Shown: positions 16,237-24,151 of the stretch, in pieces
Position numbering within the stretch: position 1 is the first letter of the stretch
Layout of the letters: each line of letters opens with the position of its first letter
From: JANPBY01 sp963805505
GTDB lineage: Bacteria > Actinomycetota > Actinomycetes > DATJPE01
Length of the DNA stretch: 64,000 nt
Direction of reading: 5' to 3'
Assembly (NCBI GenBank): GCA_963805505.1
Contig: CAWDUP010000007.1
Location: forward strand, 62,001 to 126,000
Made by a program: the position numbers and the translations under genes
Notes under the pieces: model-generated
What the model was told of the DNA's origin: nothing
Databases searched by the model: none
Seen by the model: the letters and a program-made list of their open reading frames with translations, nothing else

Positions 16237-17387
16237 GCGGTGACCTCGTGGATCAGCCCCGCGAGCAGCGCCGTGCGTTGGGGAAGGTAGCCCGCCAGGA
16301 CGTGCTCGTCGTCGGCGTGAGCTCCACCACCGACCGCCCCGAGCCCGTCGAGGGTCGGGCACCCGACCCCGGCCGTGAGGTTTCCGTCCGACGCCCCGCC
16401 GACAGCTGCCTGAGCGAGCGGGCCGAGCCCGAGCCGCCCGGCAACGTCGCCGGCGAGTCGGGCCAGCGACGCAGAGGAAGAGGCCTCCATGGGAGGGCGG
16501 TTGGCGCTGCCCACCACTTTGACCCGTGCATCGGGCAGGGTGGCGTGCAGCGAGTGCATCGCTCGATCCACGCGCGACAGCTCGTCCATGGTCCAGGCAC
16601 GGACGTCGACCTGCACCTGCCCCTGCGCGGGCACGGTGTTCGACGTCGTGCCGGCGAAGAGCGCGGTCGGGGTGACCGTCGTCCCGGCCGCGCTGCTGCC
16701 GATCGCGGCGATGGCCTGCACCTGCGCGGCCAGCTCGAGCCCTGCGTTGACGCCGCGCTCGGGGTGCAGCCCGGCGTGCGCGGCGCGGCCCGTGACGCTG
16801 ACGGTGTAGAGGGAGACTCCCTTACGGGCGACCTTGATCGCGCCGTCGTCGTCGCTCGCCTCGAGGACGAAGGCGGCGGCCGCCGTCGCCGCCTCCTGCT
16901 CGATGAGTGCGCGTGAGCTGATCGAACCGACTTCCTCGTCGCCCGTGACCAGGATCGTCACCGGGGGCATGCCGCGGAGAGCGGCCAGTGCCGCGACGGC
17001 ATGAAACATCTGGACGAGGCCGGTCTTCATGTCGAAACAGCCTGGCCCTCGAAGCACCGGCCCCTCCTCGCTCGGCGTGACCGACCAGGGAAGGCGCGCG
17101 AGGGTTCCGAGCGGCCAAACGGTGTCGTGGTGGCCCACCAGAAGGACCCGCCGGTCGGCGCGTGGGTCGCCAAGCGTCCAGCGCACGTTCGGAACACCGT
17201 CGATCACCAGATGCTCGGCAGCCTCGCCGAGATGGCGCTGGCCCACCTCGGCGACAAGCTGGGCGCTGCGTGCGCAGGCTTCGAGGTCGCTGGTCGGAGA
17301 CTCGCACGTGACCAGTTCGCCGATCTCGTCGATCGCCGCATCGAGTCGCGCCTCGAAGATCTCGAGCGGGGGGAGGTCGTTACTCAC
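16233..17387 (-). CDS. M20-family metallopeptidase, probable N-succinyl/N-acyl-L-amino acid deacylase
   Basis: 384 residues. The M20 metal site is visible: GHHDTVW (His and catalytic Asp), GPGCFDMKTGL (bridging Asp), TGDEEVGS (general base Glu followed by a metal Glu), and a late His in GGGAHADDEHV. The dimerisation lid is in between (GRAAHAGLHPERGVNA). It is first in a three-gene operon with 4-bp overlaps. It would hydrolyse the N-acyl-L-amino acid and so pull the racemase reaction one way. GTG 17387 is preceded by a strong AGGGAGGGAG. The exact acyl group is inferred from context. Confidence 0.88.
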   Translation of the reverse strand: MSNDLPPLEIFEARLDAAIDEIGELVTCESPTSDLEACARSAQLVAEVGQRHLGEAAEHLVIDGVPNVRWTLGDPRADRRVLLVGHHDTVWPLGTLARLPWSVTPSEEGPVLRGPGCFDMKTGLVQMFHAVAALAALRGMPPVTILVTGDEEVGSISSRALIEQEAATAAAAFVLEASDDDGAIKVARKGVSLYTVSVTGRAAHAGLHPERGVNAGLELAAQVQAIAAIGSSAAGTTVTPTALFAGTTSNTVPAQGQVQVDVRAWTMDELSRVDRAMHSLHATLPDARVKVVGSANRPPMEASSSASLARLAGDVAGRLGLGPLAQAAVGGASDGNLTAGVGCPTLDGLGAVGGGAHADDEHVLAGYLPQRTALLAGLIHEVTA

Positions 17388-17540
17388 CCGCTCCCTCCCT
17401 CACCTGTCAGGTTGCCGCACCTCAGGAGCCTCTCGGCGGCGAAGGACGATGCCTCGGGGCGGGCCAACCCCGGTTTGGGCGCCAAGCGGTGCGGGTACGA
17501 AACCACTCCAGACGCACTGGTAGCGAAAGGAAAAGCGCTC

Positions 17541-17762
17541 ATGACGTCTCCCTATCCCTCACCTGGCCCCGATCCCGATCTGCCGACCCCGGACCCCGAT
17601 CCGCTTCCCCCCTCGCCGAACCCGACCGTACCGCCGATCGTGCCAGGCCCGGATGTCCCTGAACCCGGCGGTCCCGGCCAAGACCCCGACATGCGCGAGC
17701 CCCATGAGGCGAGTCCTGGCGCGGAGAGCGCGAGGAGCAATGTTCCCGGGCGGACGGTCTAG
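17541..17762 (+). CDS. Small Pro/Asp-rich protein
   Basis: A 73-residue, low-complexity, probably disordered peptide. It opens with repeated Pro-Asp units (PSPGPDPDLPTPDPDPLPP) and ends in a charged tail. It has no signal peptide or membrane segment. ATG 17541 follows GAAAGGAAAAGC. Strong third-position GC and the ribosome site support a real gene, but low-complexity frames can mislead. I do not recognise a function. Confidence 0.55.
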   Translation: MTSPYPSPGPDPDLPTPDPDPLPPSPNPTVPPIVPGPDVPEPGGPGQDPDMREPHEASPGAESARSNVPGRTV

Positions 17763-17790
17763 GCCGGTCTACGACTAGGTCTCCCAGGCG

Positions 17791-18366
17791 TCAGGGCTGG
17801 TCGTACGGCTCCACCTGGTTGCTGCCCGAGTAGTCATAGCACTGGTGTCCGGCGATGTCGGACGGGACCGCGTACTTGGCCAACGCCGCGCAGTCCCATA
17901 GTTCCTGCGCTCCCTCGATCTCTTTCCAGGTCCCGTCGACGCTGGCCCAAAGGGCCGCGTAGCCGCCGCACGAGTGGACCCCGCCGACCGCGAAGCCGTC
18001 GGTGCGCACCTTCCGCACGGTGATCCCACTCGACGCGTCGGGACAGGAGTCGTCGTTGTTGAGCTGGGTGACCAGGCCTGCCGCGAACGTCTTGAAGTCA
18101 TCCGGCGCTCCGACGAGTTGGTCGACTTGGCTCGGTTGGGTGATATCGACACCGATGTCGGCGCTCCCATAGGTCAACAGCTGCGGCGACGGGGTCGGGC
18201 TCGTCACAGGAGGTGTTGCGGGAACCACCTCGGATGAGTTCCGCACGAGCGCGTTGACGCCCCACGCAGCGCCCACCACGATCAGCAGCACGACGCCGAC
18301 CGCGACCAGGACGCCGTCACGGCGCCGGACCTTGTCTTGGTGCTGCAACTCGGTCAACTGGGCCAT
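17791..18366 (-). CDS. Single-pass membrane protein encoded with ECF sigma factor
   Basis: 191 residues: a short charged cytoplasmic N-terminus (QHQDKVRRRDG), one membrane helix (VLVAVGVVLLIVVGAAWGV) and an outer domain of about 140 residues with five Cys (for example SCPDASSG, HSCGGYA, WDCAALA). ATG 18366 is chosen for its AAGGAG site. The frame is open back to an ATG at 18435 that overlaps the sigma stop, but that extra stretch uses codons unlike the rest. Gene order suggests a sensor or anti-sigma-like partner of the sigma factor, but no zinc-binding anti-sigma motif is present, so that role is inference. Confidence 0.7.
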   Translation of the reverse strand: MAQLTELQHQDKVRRRDGVLVAVGVVLLIVVGAAWGVNALVRNSSEVVPATPPVTSPTPSPQLLTYGSADIGVDITQPSQVDQLVGAPDDFKTFAAGLVTQLNNDDSCPDASSGITVRKVRTDGFAVGGVHSCGGYAALWASVDGTWKEIEGAQELWDCAALAKYAVPSDIAGHQCYDYSGSNQVEPYDQP

Positions 18367-18431
18367 GACATTCACTCCTTCGGTCGCTGCGCGAACTCCC
18401 TGTGAAGCGCGCTGTCCTCTGCTGTCGACAC

Positions 18432-18998
18432 TCATGAGGTGGCCTCCTCAGTGGCCTGCTCGTCCAGCCGTGCGGCTAACTTCTCTCGGCCCCTGGACAG
18501 GTGAGACTTCACGGTTCCGTCGCTGCACCCCAAGACCGTGGCCACCTCCGCCACCGGACAGCCGTACACGTAGGTCAGCGCGATGCACTGCGCCTGACGG
18601 CGAGGCAGGCGCCGCACCTCGGTCCAGAACCAGCCGTCGTCCTCGTCGAGCTCGGCCACCTCCGGGCGCCTGGTCCGCAGCCTGAGCAGTCCACGCGCTT
18701 CCACGATCCGGCGTCTGATCAACGAGGTGGACAGGTTGGCGCAGGTGCGCCGAACCCACGCGTGAGGTACGTCCAGCCGGCCGACCTCGTCCCACCTTCG
18801 GTAGGCGGTCAGCATCGCCTCCTGAGCGATCTCCTCCGCGTGCGCCCGCGAACCGGTCAGGGCGTAGGCGAAGGCCACCAACGAACGGAACTCTCGCGCG
18901 TAGAAGCCTTCGAAGGACTCCGCGCGCGTGATCCGGACCGGTACGTCGATGGCTCTCTCCCCGTCGTCGTCGGTTGTTGTTCCCAAGGGACGCCTCAT
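18432..18998 (-). CDS. ECF (SigE-family) RNA polymerase sigma factor
   Basis: 188 residues: sigma region 2 at about 30-95 (FYAREFRSLVAFAYALTGSR, EIAQEAMLTAYRRWDEV) and region 4 at about 125-180 (LPRRQAQCIALTYVYG, CSDGTVKSHLSRGREKLA). It would direct RNA polymerase to a small stress regulon, often including its own promoter. ATG 18998 is the first Met with sigma-like sequence after it; its ribosome site is weak. The gene for a one-helix membrane protein follows at once, and the SNF2 gene is divergent. Confidence 0.9.
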   Translation of the reverse strand: MRRPLGTTTDDDGERAIDVPVRITRAESFEGFYAREFRSLVAFAYALTGSRAHAEEIAQEAMLTAYRRWDEVGRLDVPHAWVRRTCANLSTSLIRRRIVEARGLLRLRTRRPEVAELDEDDGWFWTEVRRLPRRQAQCIALTYVYGCPVAEVATVLGCSDGTVKSHLSRGREKLAARLDEQATEEATS

Positions 18999-19200
18999 CC
19001 ACACAACCTCATCCACAACCTCATGCAGCCAACTCGTTCGACGGACCTGATCGGTTGGCCGGGTTCTGGAACTTTCTTCGAACGCGCCCTGGCGAGGTGG
19101 CCCCGAACGTGCGTCCGGAGCCGTACACTGGTCCCAACAAGCTGATCGTCGCCTCACCGGTGCCGGCTGCCAGAAGGCAGCTTCTGCGGCACGGAGTCTT

Positions 19201-19217
19201 GCGAAACACGGTTTCGC
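19201..19217. promoter_or_regulatory. Perfect 7-3-7 palindrome upstream of SNF2 helicase gene
   Basis: GCGAAAC, ACG, GTTTCGC form a perfect inverted repeat in the 278-bp gap between the sigma factor and helicase genes. It differs from the actinobacterial LexA box in spacing, so the binding protein is unknown. Confidence 0.45.
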
Positions 19218-19276
19218 GGAACGGTGCGGACGAGCCGCGACCAGCCTGGGGAGTGGGAACGCAGGTCGGTCGACCC

Positions 19277-21448
19277 ATGGGAGAGGGAGTGCCACCGAGA
19301 ACGCGCCGCCGCGGCACAGGTCGCGCCGGGCAAGTGCCCAAGCGCACTGGTGCACCGAGAAAGTCGAGTGCACAGCGCCGCGAGGGAGACAAAGCGGTTC
19401 CCGTGCTGGCCGACGCCCTGCGGAGCGTCGCCACCGCGGTCGGCCGCGGCCGGGTGACGCAGGCCACGATGACCACGTTCCAGGCCGTAGCGCTGCTCGT
19501 CCGTGAGCTGCGCACCCAGGCGAAGGCGGAGCCGACCGAACGACGTCGCACAGCGCAGATGAAGCGGGTCGAGGGTCTCGGGGAGTCGTTGGTGCGTACG
19601 GCTGCGCGCAACGCCTCGCTCCTGCGGCTGCTCACCGACGACGCCGAGCTCCTGTCGGGCACGGAGACGGCGATGCGAGAGCTCCGGACGAAGGCAGGCA
19701 TGCCCCAGCCCGAGGCACCGGCTGCAGAGCCCGAGGAAACCGACGCGCCCCCCGCGCGTGAGGAGCGACAGGTCGTCCCGCAGTCGGTCATCTCCCGCCA
19801 GCTCGCCAACCCGTTCCTTGCTCCGGACTTCTCTGCCGTCCCTGCCCCGGCCGCTGCGGCCCCCGTCCGCCTGCTCGCGGACTGGGCTTTGGTCGAACCG
19901 CTCCTGCGCGCCTTTGAAACCGTGACGGGGAACGGCACCTCGTGCATGCAGCTGCCCGAGCCGACGGGGGTCCACATCGCGCCGGGCCGCGACCTCATGC
20001 CCCATCAGGCGCGCGTCGTGGCCGCAGCACGCGAAGGTCACCGCACCTTCCTGCTCGCCGACGAGCCTGGTCTCGGCAAGACGGCGCAGGCTCTGCTGGC
20101 CGCCCGCTCGGCGCGGGCTTACCCGCTACTCGTCGTCGTGCCCAACGTCGTCAAGACCAGCTGGGCGCGCGAGGCGCAGATGTGGACCCCACAGCATCCG
20201 GCGACCGTCGTGCACAGCGACGGGGAGACTGTCGACGCGTTCTCCGACATCGTCATCGTCAACTACGACATCCTCAGTCGGCACGCCGGATGGCTCGGCA
20301 CCTTCGGTTTTCGCGGCATGGTCATCGACGAGGCGCACTTCATCAAGAACAAGACGTCGCTGCGCTCCCGAAGTGCGCTGGATCTGTCGCGCAAGATTCG
20401 GCAGCGGACCGTACGCCCGCTGCTGATGGCCCTCACCGGTACGCCGCTGATCAATGACATCGAGGACTTCCTGGCCATCTGGGAGTTCCTCGGCTGGATC
20501 GAGAACGACAAGCCAGCCCCCGAGCTCTTGCACTCCCTCGAGCGCAATGGCTACACGCCGATCGACCGCGGCTTCTATCCGGCCGCGCGATCGAGTGTCA
20601 TCGACCTCGGAATCGTGCGGCGGCGCAAGGAAGAAGTTGCTGCCGACATCCCGGCTCGACGGATCGCGGACATGCCGGTGGAGCTGGACGGCGCGGAGGC
20701 CAAGTCGATACGCGACGCCGAGGCTCGGCTGGTGCAGCGACTGGTCCGGCGCTACGACAGTGCGCTCGCGGCGCGTCGTACGAAGACCGACATCGAAGGC
20801 ATCGACCACGCGCTCGTCCACAAGGTGGCTGCCCGCGAGGTGAAAGAAACAGCTGAGGCGGGCACTGGCGAGAACGTGTTCGCCATGATGCGGCGCATCG
20901 GTACGGCGAAGGCGGAGCTGGCGGCCGATTTCACCGCGCAGCTATCCCGCAACGCAGGAAAGGTCGTTTTCTTCGCCAAGCACATCGACGTCATGGACAC
21001 CGCCGAGGCAGCACTGACCCGGCGCGGGGTCAAGCACACCTCGATTCGAGGCGAGCAGACGAGCAAGGCCCGGCAGAAGAACATCGACGCTTTCGTCAAC
21101 GACGAGGACGTGCAGGTCATCGTCTGCTCGCTGACCGCTGCCGGGGTGGGGATCAACTTGCAGGTCGCCTCCAACGTGGTGCTCGCCGAGCTGTCGTGGA
21201 CCGCGGCCGAGCAGACCCAGGCCATCGACCGGGTGCACCGGATCGGCCAGGACCAACCGGTGACCGCTTGGCGCATCCTCGCCGCGCAGACCGTCGACAC
21301 GCGAATCGCTGAACTGATCGACGCCAAGGCGGGGCTGGCCGCGCGCGCTCTCGACGGTGCCGACGAGGAAGACGGAACGGCAGTCGACGTTCAGCTCGAG
21401 ACGCTGGTCAGCCTGCTGACGAACGCGCTGACCGAGCGCGCAGCCTGA
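19277..21448 (+). CDS. SNF2-family helicase/ATPase
   Basis: About 723 residues. The N-terminal 220 are charged, helical and family-specific. The SNF2 motor follows: motif I ADEPGLGKTAQA, motif II VIDEAHFIKN, motif III ALTGTPL, motif V SLTAAGVGINLQVAS and motif VI QAIDRVHRIGQ. Such proteins move along double-stranded DNA and remodel protein-DNA complexes in repair, restriction or transcription restart. No partner nuclease or methylase is adjacent. The start is unsure: ATG 19277 is used, GTG 19289 and GTG 19403 are alternatives, and codon usage becomes typical only after about 19400. Confidence 0.9.
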   Translation: MGEGVPPRTRRRGTGRAGQVPKRTGAPRKSSAQRREGDKAVPVLADALRSVATAVGRGRVTQATMTTFQAVALLVRELRTQAKAEPTERRRTAQMKRVEGLGESLVRTAARNASLLRLLTDDAELLSGTETAMRELRTKAGMPQPEAPAAEPEETDAPPAREERQVVPQSVISRQLANPFLAPDFSAVPAPAAAAPVRLLADWALVEPLLRAFETVTGNGTSCMQLPEPTGVHIAPGRDLMPHQARVVAAAREGHRTFLLADEPGLGKTAQALLAARSARAYPLLVVVPNVVKTSWAREAQMWTPQHPATVVHSDGETVDAFSDIVIVNYDILSRHAGWLGTFGFRGMVIDEAHFIKNKTSLRSRSALDLSRKIRQRTVRPLLMALTGTPLINDIEDFLAIWEFLGWIENDKPAPELLHSLERNGYTPIDRGFYPAARSSVIDLGIVRRRKEEVAADIPARRIADMPVELDGAEAKSIRDAEARLVQRLVRRYDSALAARRTKTDIEGIDHALVHKVAAREVKETAEAGTGENVFAMMRRIGTAKAELAADFTAQLSRNAGKVVFFAKHIDVMDTAEAALTRRGVKHTSIRGEQTSKARQKNIDAFVNDEDVQVIVCSLTAAGVGINLQVASNVVLAELSWTAAEQTQAIDRVHRIGQDQPVTAWRILAAQTVDTRIAELIDAKAGLAARALDGADEEDGTAVDVQLETLVSLLTNALTERAA

Positions 21449-21476
21449 CGCCCGGCAAGATCCCGCCCGGGGGACG

Positions 21477-22232
21477 TCAGGAGGAGAGCACCTCCAGGAT
21501 CGCCAGGTTGGCGGTGGTGACCCCGTCCACGCCCAACCGCACCAAGCGGTTCAGCCGCTCCACGTCGTCGACCGGCCAGGCCAGGACCAGCAGCCCCTGC
21601 GAGTGCAGCCAGTCCATGGTGGAGTCGTCGACCAGCCCGTGAAAGATGGAGACACCACCCACGGCCGACTGGAGGTCGGTGTCGCGGCGCAGCTGGGCGA
21701 GTCCCTCCGGGAAACCGATGCTGAACAGCAAGGTCACGTGGGGAAGGGCGCTGTGCAGGCGCAGCAGCGCTTCGCGGTCCCGCGTGGAGATCATCACTTC
21801 GCGGGAGCCTTGCCGTGGCTGAAGAAAGGCGATCACGTCGTCGATGAAGCGCGGGTCCGACTGCTTGAGATCGAGCTTGAGGACTGGTGCCGTCGCAGCT
21901 GCGTCCCACACGTCCTCGAGCGGGGGGCCACGGAACAGGTGATTGGAGAGCCAGGGAAGAGGTTGGTCACGACCACCGACGAGTTCCCCGCGCACGGAGA
22001 TGAGATCGACCTCGATGACGTCCGCGCCATGGTCGAGGGCGACCGCCAAGGTGTCCAGCCGGTTCCCGGCGTTGTGCGCGATCCCGCGCACACCCGAATA
22101 GTCCTTGAGCAGAGCTGGGTCCAGGGCTCGGTTGAACTGATCCGGGGGTAGCCCGGTCGTGAATCGCTGCACCTGCGGCCACGCCAGGGCAGTGGCCACG
22201 ACGAGAACGCCGCCGACGACGCCAGCGACCAC
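21477..22232 (-). CDS. Membrane-anchored, divergent glycerophosphodiester phosphodiesterase-like protein
   Basis: 251 residues with one N-terminal hydrophobic segment and a GDPD-like TIM barrel (GADVIEVDLISVRGEL, later VLAWPVDDVERLNRLVRLG and DGVTTANL). The usual catalytic HRG is HNA here (GIAHNAGN), and the usual HD after the second strand is RD (GGRDQP). Catalysis may be lost or altered. The only in-frame start is GTG 22232; upstream codons down to a stop at 22286 encode an Arg-rich stretch typical of a membrane-anchor N-terminus but contain no start codon. Confidence 0.75.
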   Translation of the reverse strand: MVAGVVGGVLVVATALAWPQVQRFTTGLPPDQFNRALDPALLKDYSGVRGIAHNAGNRLDTLAVALDHGADVIEVDLISVRGELVGGRDQPLPWLSNHLFRGPPLEDVWDAAATAPVLKLDLKQSDPRFIDDVIAFLQPRQGSREVMISTRDREALLRLHSALPHVTLLFSIGFPEGLAQLRRDTDLQSAVGGVSIFHGLVDDSTMDWLHSQGLLVLAWPVDDVERLNRLVRLGVDGVTTANLAILEVLSS

Positions 22233-22383
22233 CCGGACCGGGTGGCGCCGCCTGCGGGGGTGCGCTCGGAGCAGCTGATCCGGTCACAGCGTCAGTATCT
22301 TGCTTCGACGCTCGTCGCCGTCATGCTGATGCGCCCTCTCGAGGAACGACCCGGCGCTCGGCGGTGCCGTCCCCGATGGCACG

Positions 22384-22412
22384 TTGGCAAACGCGTTAGT
22401 GGCTGCTAACGT
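22384..22412 (+). promoter_or_regulatory. arsR promoter with embedded palindrome
   Basis: TTGGCA (22384-22389), 17 bp and TAACGT (22407-22412) lie 7 nt before GTG 22420, giving a leaderless promoter. CGTTAG (22394-22399) and CTAACG (22406-22411) form a perfect inverted repeat across the spacer and -10, well placed for autorepression. Confidence 0.7.
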
Positions 22413-22419
22413 ATTTTGG

Positions 22420-22725
22420 GTGCCCGACGCCCTGTCTGTTGCCGCCGAGCCCAACCGTCGGCGCATCCTCCAGCTGCTTGCTGCGCGGCCGATGTCGGTC
22501 AACCAGATTGCGGGGGAGTTCACCGTCACCCGCTCGGCGATCTCCCAGCACCTGTTGCTGCTCGCCGAGGTCGGTCTCGTCGAGGCCGAGAAGCTGGGAC
22601 GACACCGTCTCTATCGGGTGCTGCCCGACGGACTGCTCCGTTTGCAGGCCGAGATCGACAAGTTCTGGACCGACGAGCTGGACCGGCTCGTCGCCGATTC
22701 CCACGCCCTGAGGAGTACCCCGTGA
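22420..22725 (+). CDS. ArsR-family regulator (module 1)
   Basis: 101 residues, an almost bare winged helix (AAEPNRRRILQLLAARPMSV, TVTRSAISQHLLLLAEVGLV, GRHRLYRVLP). No metal-binding Cys cluster is visible, so it belongs to the ArsR group that senses something other than arsenic or zinc. The start is GTG 22420 because TAACGT lies 7 nt upstream and no ribosome site is present. The stop overlaps the SRPBCC gene start as GTGA, so the two are translated together. Confidence 0.9.
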   Translation: MPDALSVAAEPNRRRILQLLAARPMSVNQIAGEFTVTRSAISQHLLLLAEVGLVEAEKLGRHRLYRVLPDGLLRLQAEIDKFWTDELDRLVADSHALRSTP

Positions 22726-23699
22726 CCTTTACCAAGACCGCACATCTACCGATCCCGCCGGACGATGCATTCGCACTGATCACGGAACCAGAACGGCTCC
22801 GCAGATGGCAGGTCGTCGCGGCCGTGGTCGACCTGCGCGCCGGAGGGTCGTACCGCTGGATCGTGACTCCCGGCCACGTCGCCGCCGGAACCTTCAAGGA
22901 GGTCGAGCCGGGCAGGCGCATCGTCTTCGGGTGGGGGTGGGACGGCAGCCCTGAGCTTCCGGGGGACGCGTCGACGGTGACCATCACTGTCGAGCCGGCC
23001 GACGGGGGTTCGCTCGTGACTTTGGTTCACGAGGGGCTCACCCAGGAGCAAGCGATCGCCCATGCTGAGGGGTGGAACCACTACTTCGAGCGCCTCGAGA
23101 AGCTGGCCAGCACCGGAACGGCAGGCGTCGATGAGTGGGCTTTGGCGCCCCAGGACCTCGACCCGCTCAGCGCGGCCTATGCGGTGCTCGCGTCGATCCA
23201 GCCGATGCTGCGCGGCCTGACCGAGGCCGATCGCCAGAAGGCCTCGCCCTGCTCGGAGTTCACCAACCACGACCTGGCTGAGCATCTGCTCCAGTCGCTG
23301 GCGCAACTCGCGGCGATGGCTGGCGGTCAGGCGGTCGACCCGAAGGGCACCGCACTGGAGAACCGGGTCTCGGTGATGGCCGATCAGACCATCGAAGCCT
23401 GGCGTGTACACGGTCTCGATGGGATGGTCGCCGGCCCGGGTGGAGGCCAGCTGCCTGCCTCGATGGGCGCTGCCATCGTGGCGATCGAGCTGTTGCTTCA
23501 CGGTTGGGACCTGGCCCAGGGGAGTGGTCAAGAGCTACAGGTCTCCGACGAGGTCGTCGCCTACGTTCGCACGCTCAGCGAAGGAATCGTGCCTGGTGGC
23601 CGGGGCAGCAGTTTTGCCGACGAGGTGATCCCGTCGCCGGGTGCCAGTGCTTTGGATCGACTGGCTGCTTTCGCCGGTCGCCGACCGATCCTCGCTTGA
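22722..23699 (+). CDS. Fusion of SRPBCC (AHSA1-like) domain with maleylpyruvate-isomerase-like domain
   Basis: 325 residues. The first 140 are an AHSA1-like START/SRPBCC domain (PIPPDDAFALITEPERLRRW, GRRIVFGWGWDG). Residues of about 150-325 look like the TIGR03086/mycothiol-dependent isomerase N-terminal four-helix fold, with metal-type His residues in TNHDLAEHLLQSLA and IELLLHGWDLAQ. Pairing with an upstream ArsR gene is common for AHSA1-like proteins; fusion to the second domain is less so. GTG 22722 has GAGGAG upstream and overlaps the arsR stop codon. The substrate is unknown. Confidence 0.82.
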   Translation: MTFTKTAHLPIPPDDAFALITEPERLRRWQVVAAVVDLRAGGSYRWIVTPGHVAAGTFKEVEPGRRIVFGWGWDGSPELPGDASTVTITVEPADGGSLVTLVHEGLTQEQAIAHAEGWNHYFERLEKLASTGTAGVDEWALAPQDLDPLSAAYAVLASIQPMLRGLTEADRQKASPCSEFTNHDLAEHLLQSLAQLAAMAGGQAVDPKGTALENRVSVMADQTIEAWRVHGLDGMVAGPGGGQLPASMGAAIVAIELLLHGWDLAQGSGQELQVSDEVVAYVRTLSEGIVPGGRGSSFADEVIPSPGASALDRLAAFAGRRPILA

Positions 23700-23769
23700 C
23701 GCCTGCGCTCCTGTCTCACAGGCCCACGCAACAAACCAACCACCAACAACCGAATCAAGGAGCACCACC

Positions 23770-24105
23770 ATGACGAAGTTCGTCCTCATCTACCACGCAC
23801 CGATGGCCCCCGCGGATGCCACCCCACCCGACGCTGAGCAGATGGCTGCAGTGATGGCGGAATGGAATGTCTGGGCAGGCAAGGTCGGCGCCGGGATGAT
23901 CGACTTCGGTACCCCGCTGGACCACGGCGTCCGGGTTACCGAGAGCAGCACCGCGCCGAGCACCCGCCAGGTAGCCGGCTACTCGATCATCGAGGCAGCG
24001 GACATGGACGCGGCAATCGGTCTGGCGCAGGTGCACCCCCACCTGAACATGCCCGGCGGGTGCGAGATCGAGGTGCACGAGGCGCTGCCGATTCCCGGCA
24101 TGTAG
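23770..24105 (+). CDS. YCII-related domain protein
   Basis: A 111-residue ferredoxin-like fold protein of the YCII/DGPF group (TKFVLIYHAPMAP, ... RQVAGYSIIEAADMDAAI, CEIEVHEALPIPGM). Some relatives are dechlorinase-like or accompany ECF sigma factors; most have no known role. ATG 23770 follows AAGGAGCACCACC. It lies 70 bp after the SRPBCC fusion gene in the same direction and may belong to that transcript. Confidence 0.85.
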   Translation: MTKFVLIYHAPMAPADATPPDAEQMAAVMAEWNVWAGKVGAGMIDFGTPLDHGVRVTESSTAPSTRQVAGYSIIEAADMDAAIGLAQVHPHLNMPGGCEIEVHEALPIPGM

Positions 24106-24138
24106 GCGAACGCCCGTCGAGGCGGAGCGTCGGCGGAC

Positions 24139-24144
24139 TAGCGT
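24139..24144 (+). promoter_or_regulatory. Leaderless -10 box (TAGCGT) for the ArsR-like gene
   Basis: TAGCGT lies 7 nt before GTG 24152, and no Shine-Dalgarno sequence is present. Confidence 0.5.
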
Positions 24145-24151
24145 TTCGTCG

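Noticed and set aside
18974..19276. Upstream extension of the SNF2 frame
   Set aside because: It overlaps the divergent sigma gene start, has no SNF2-like sequence, and contains the 19201 palindrome.
19277..21448. The SNF2 helicase as part of a DISARM- or restriction-like defence island
   Set aside because: No methylase, nuclease, phospholipase or other partner gene is adjacent.
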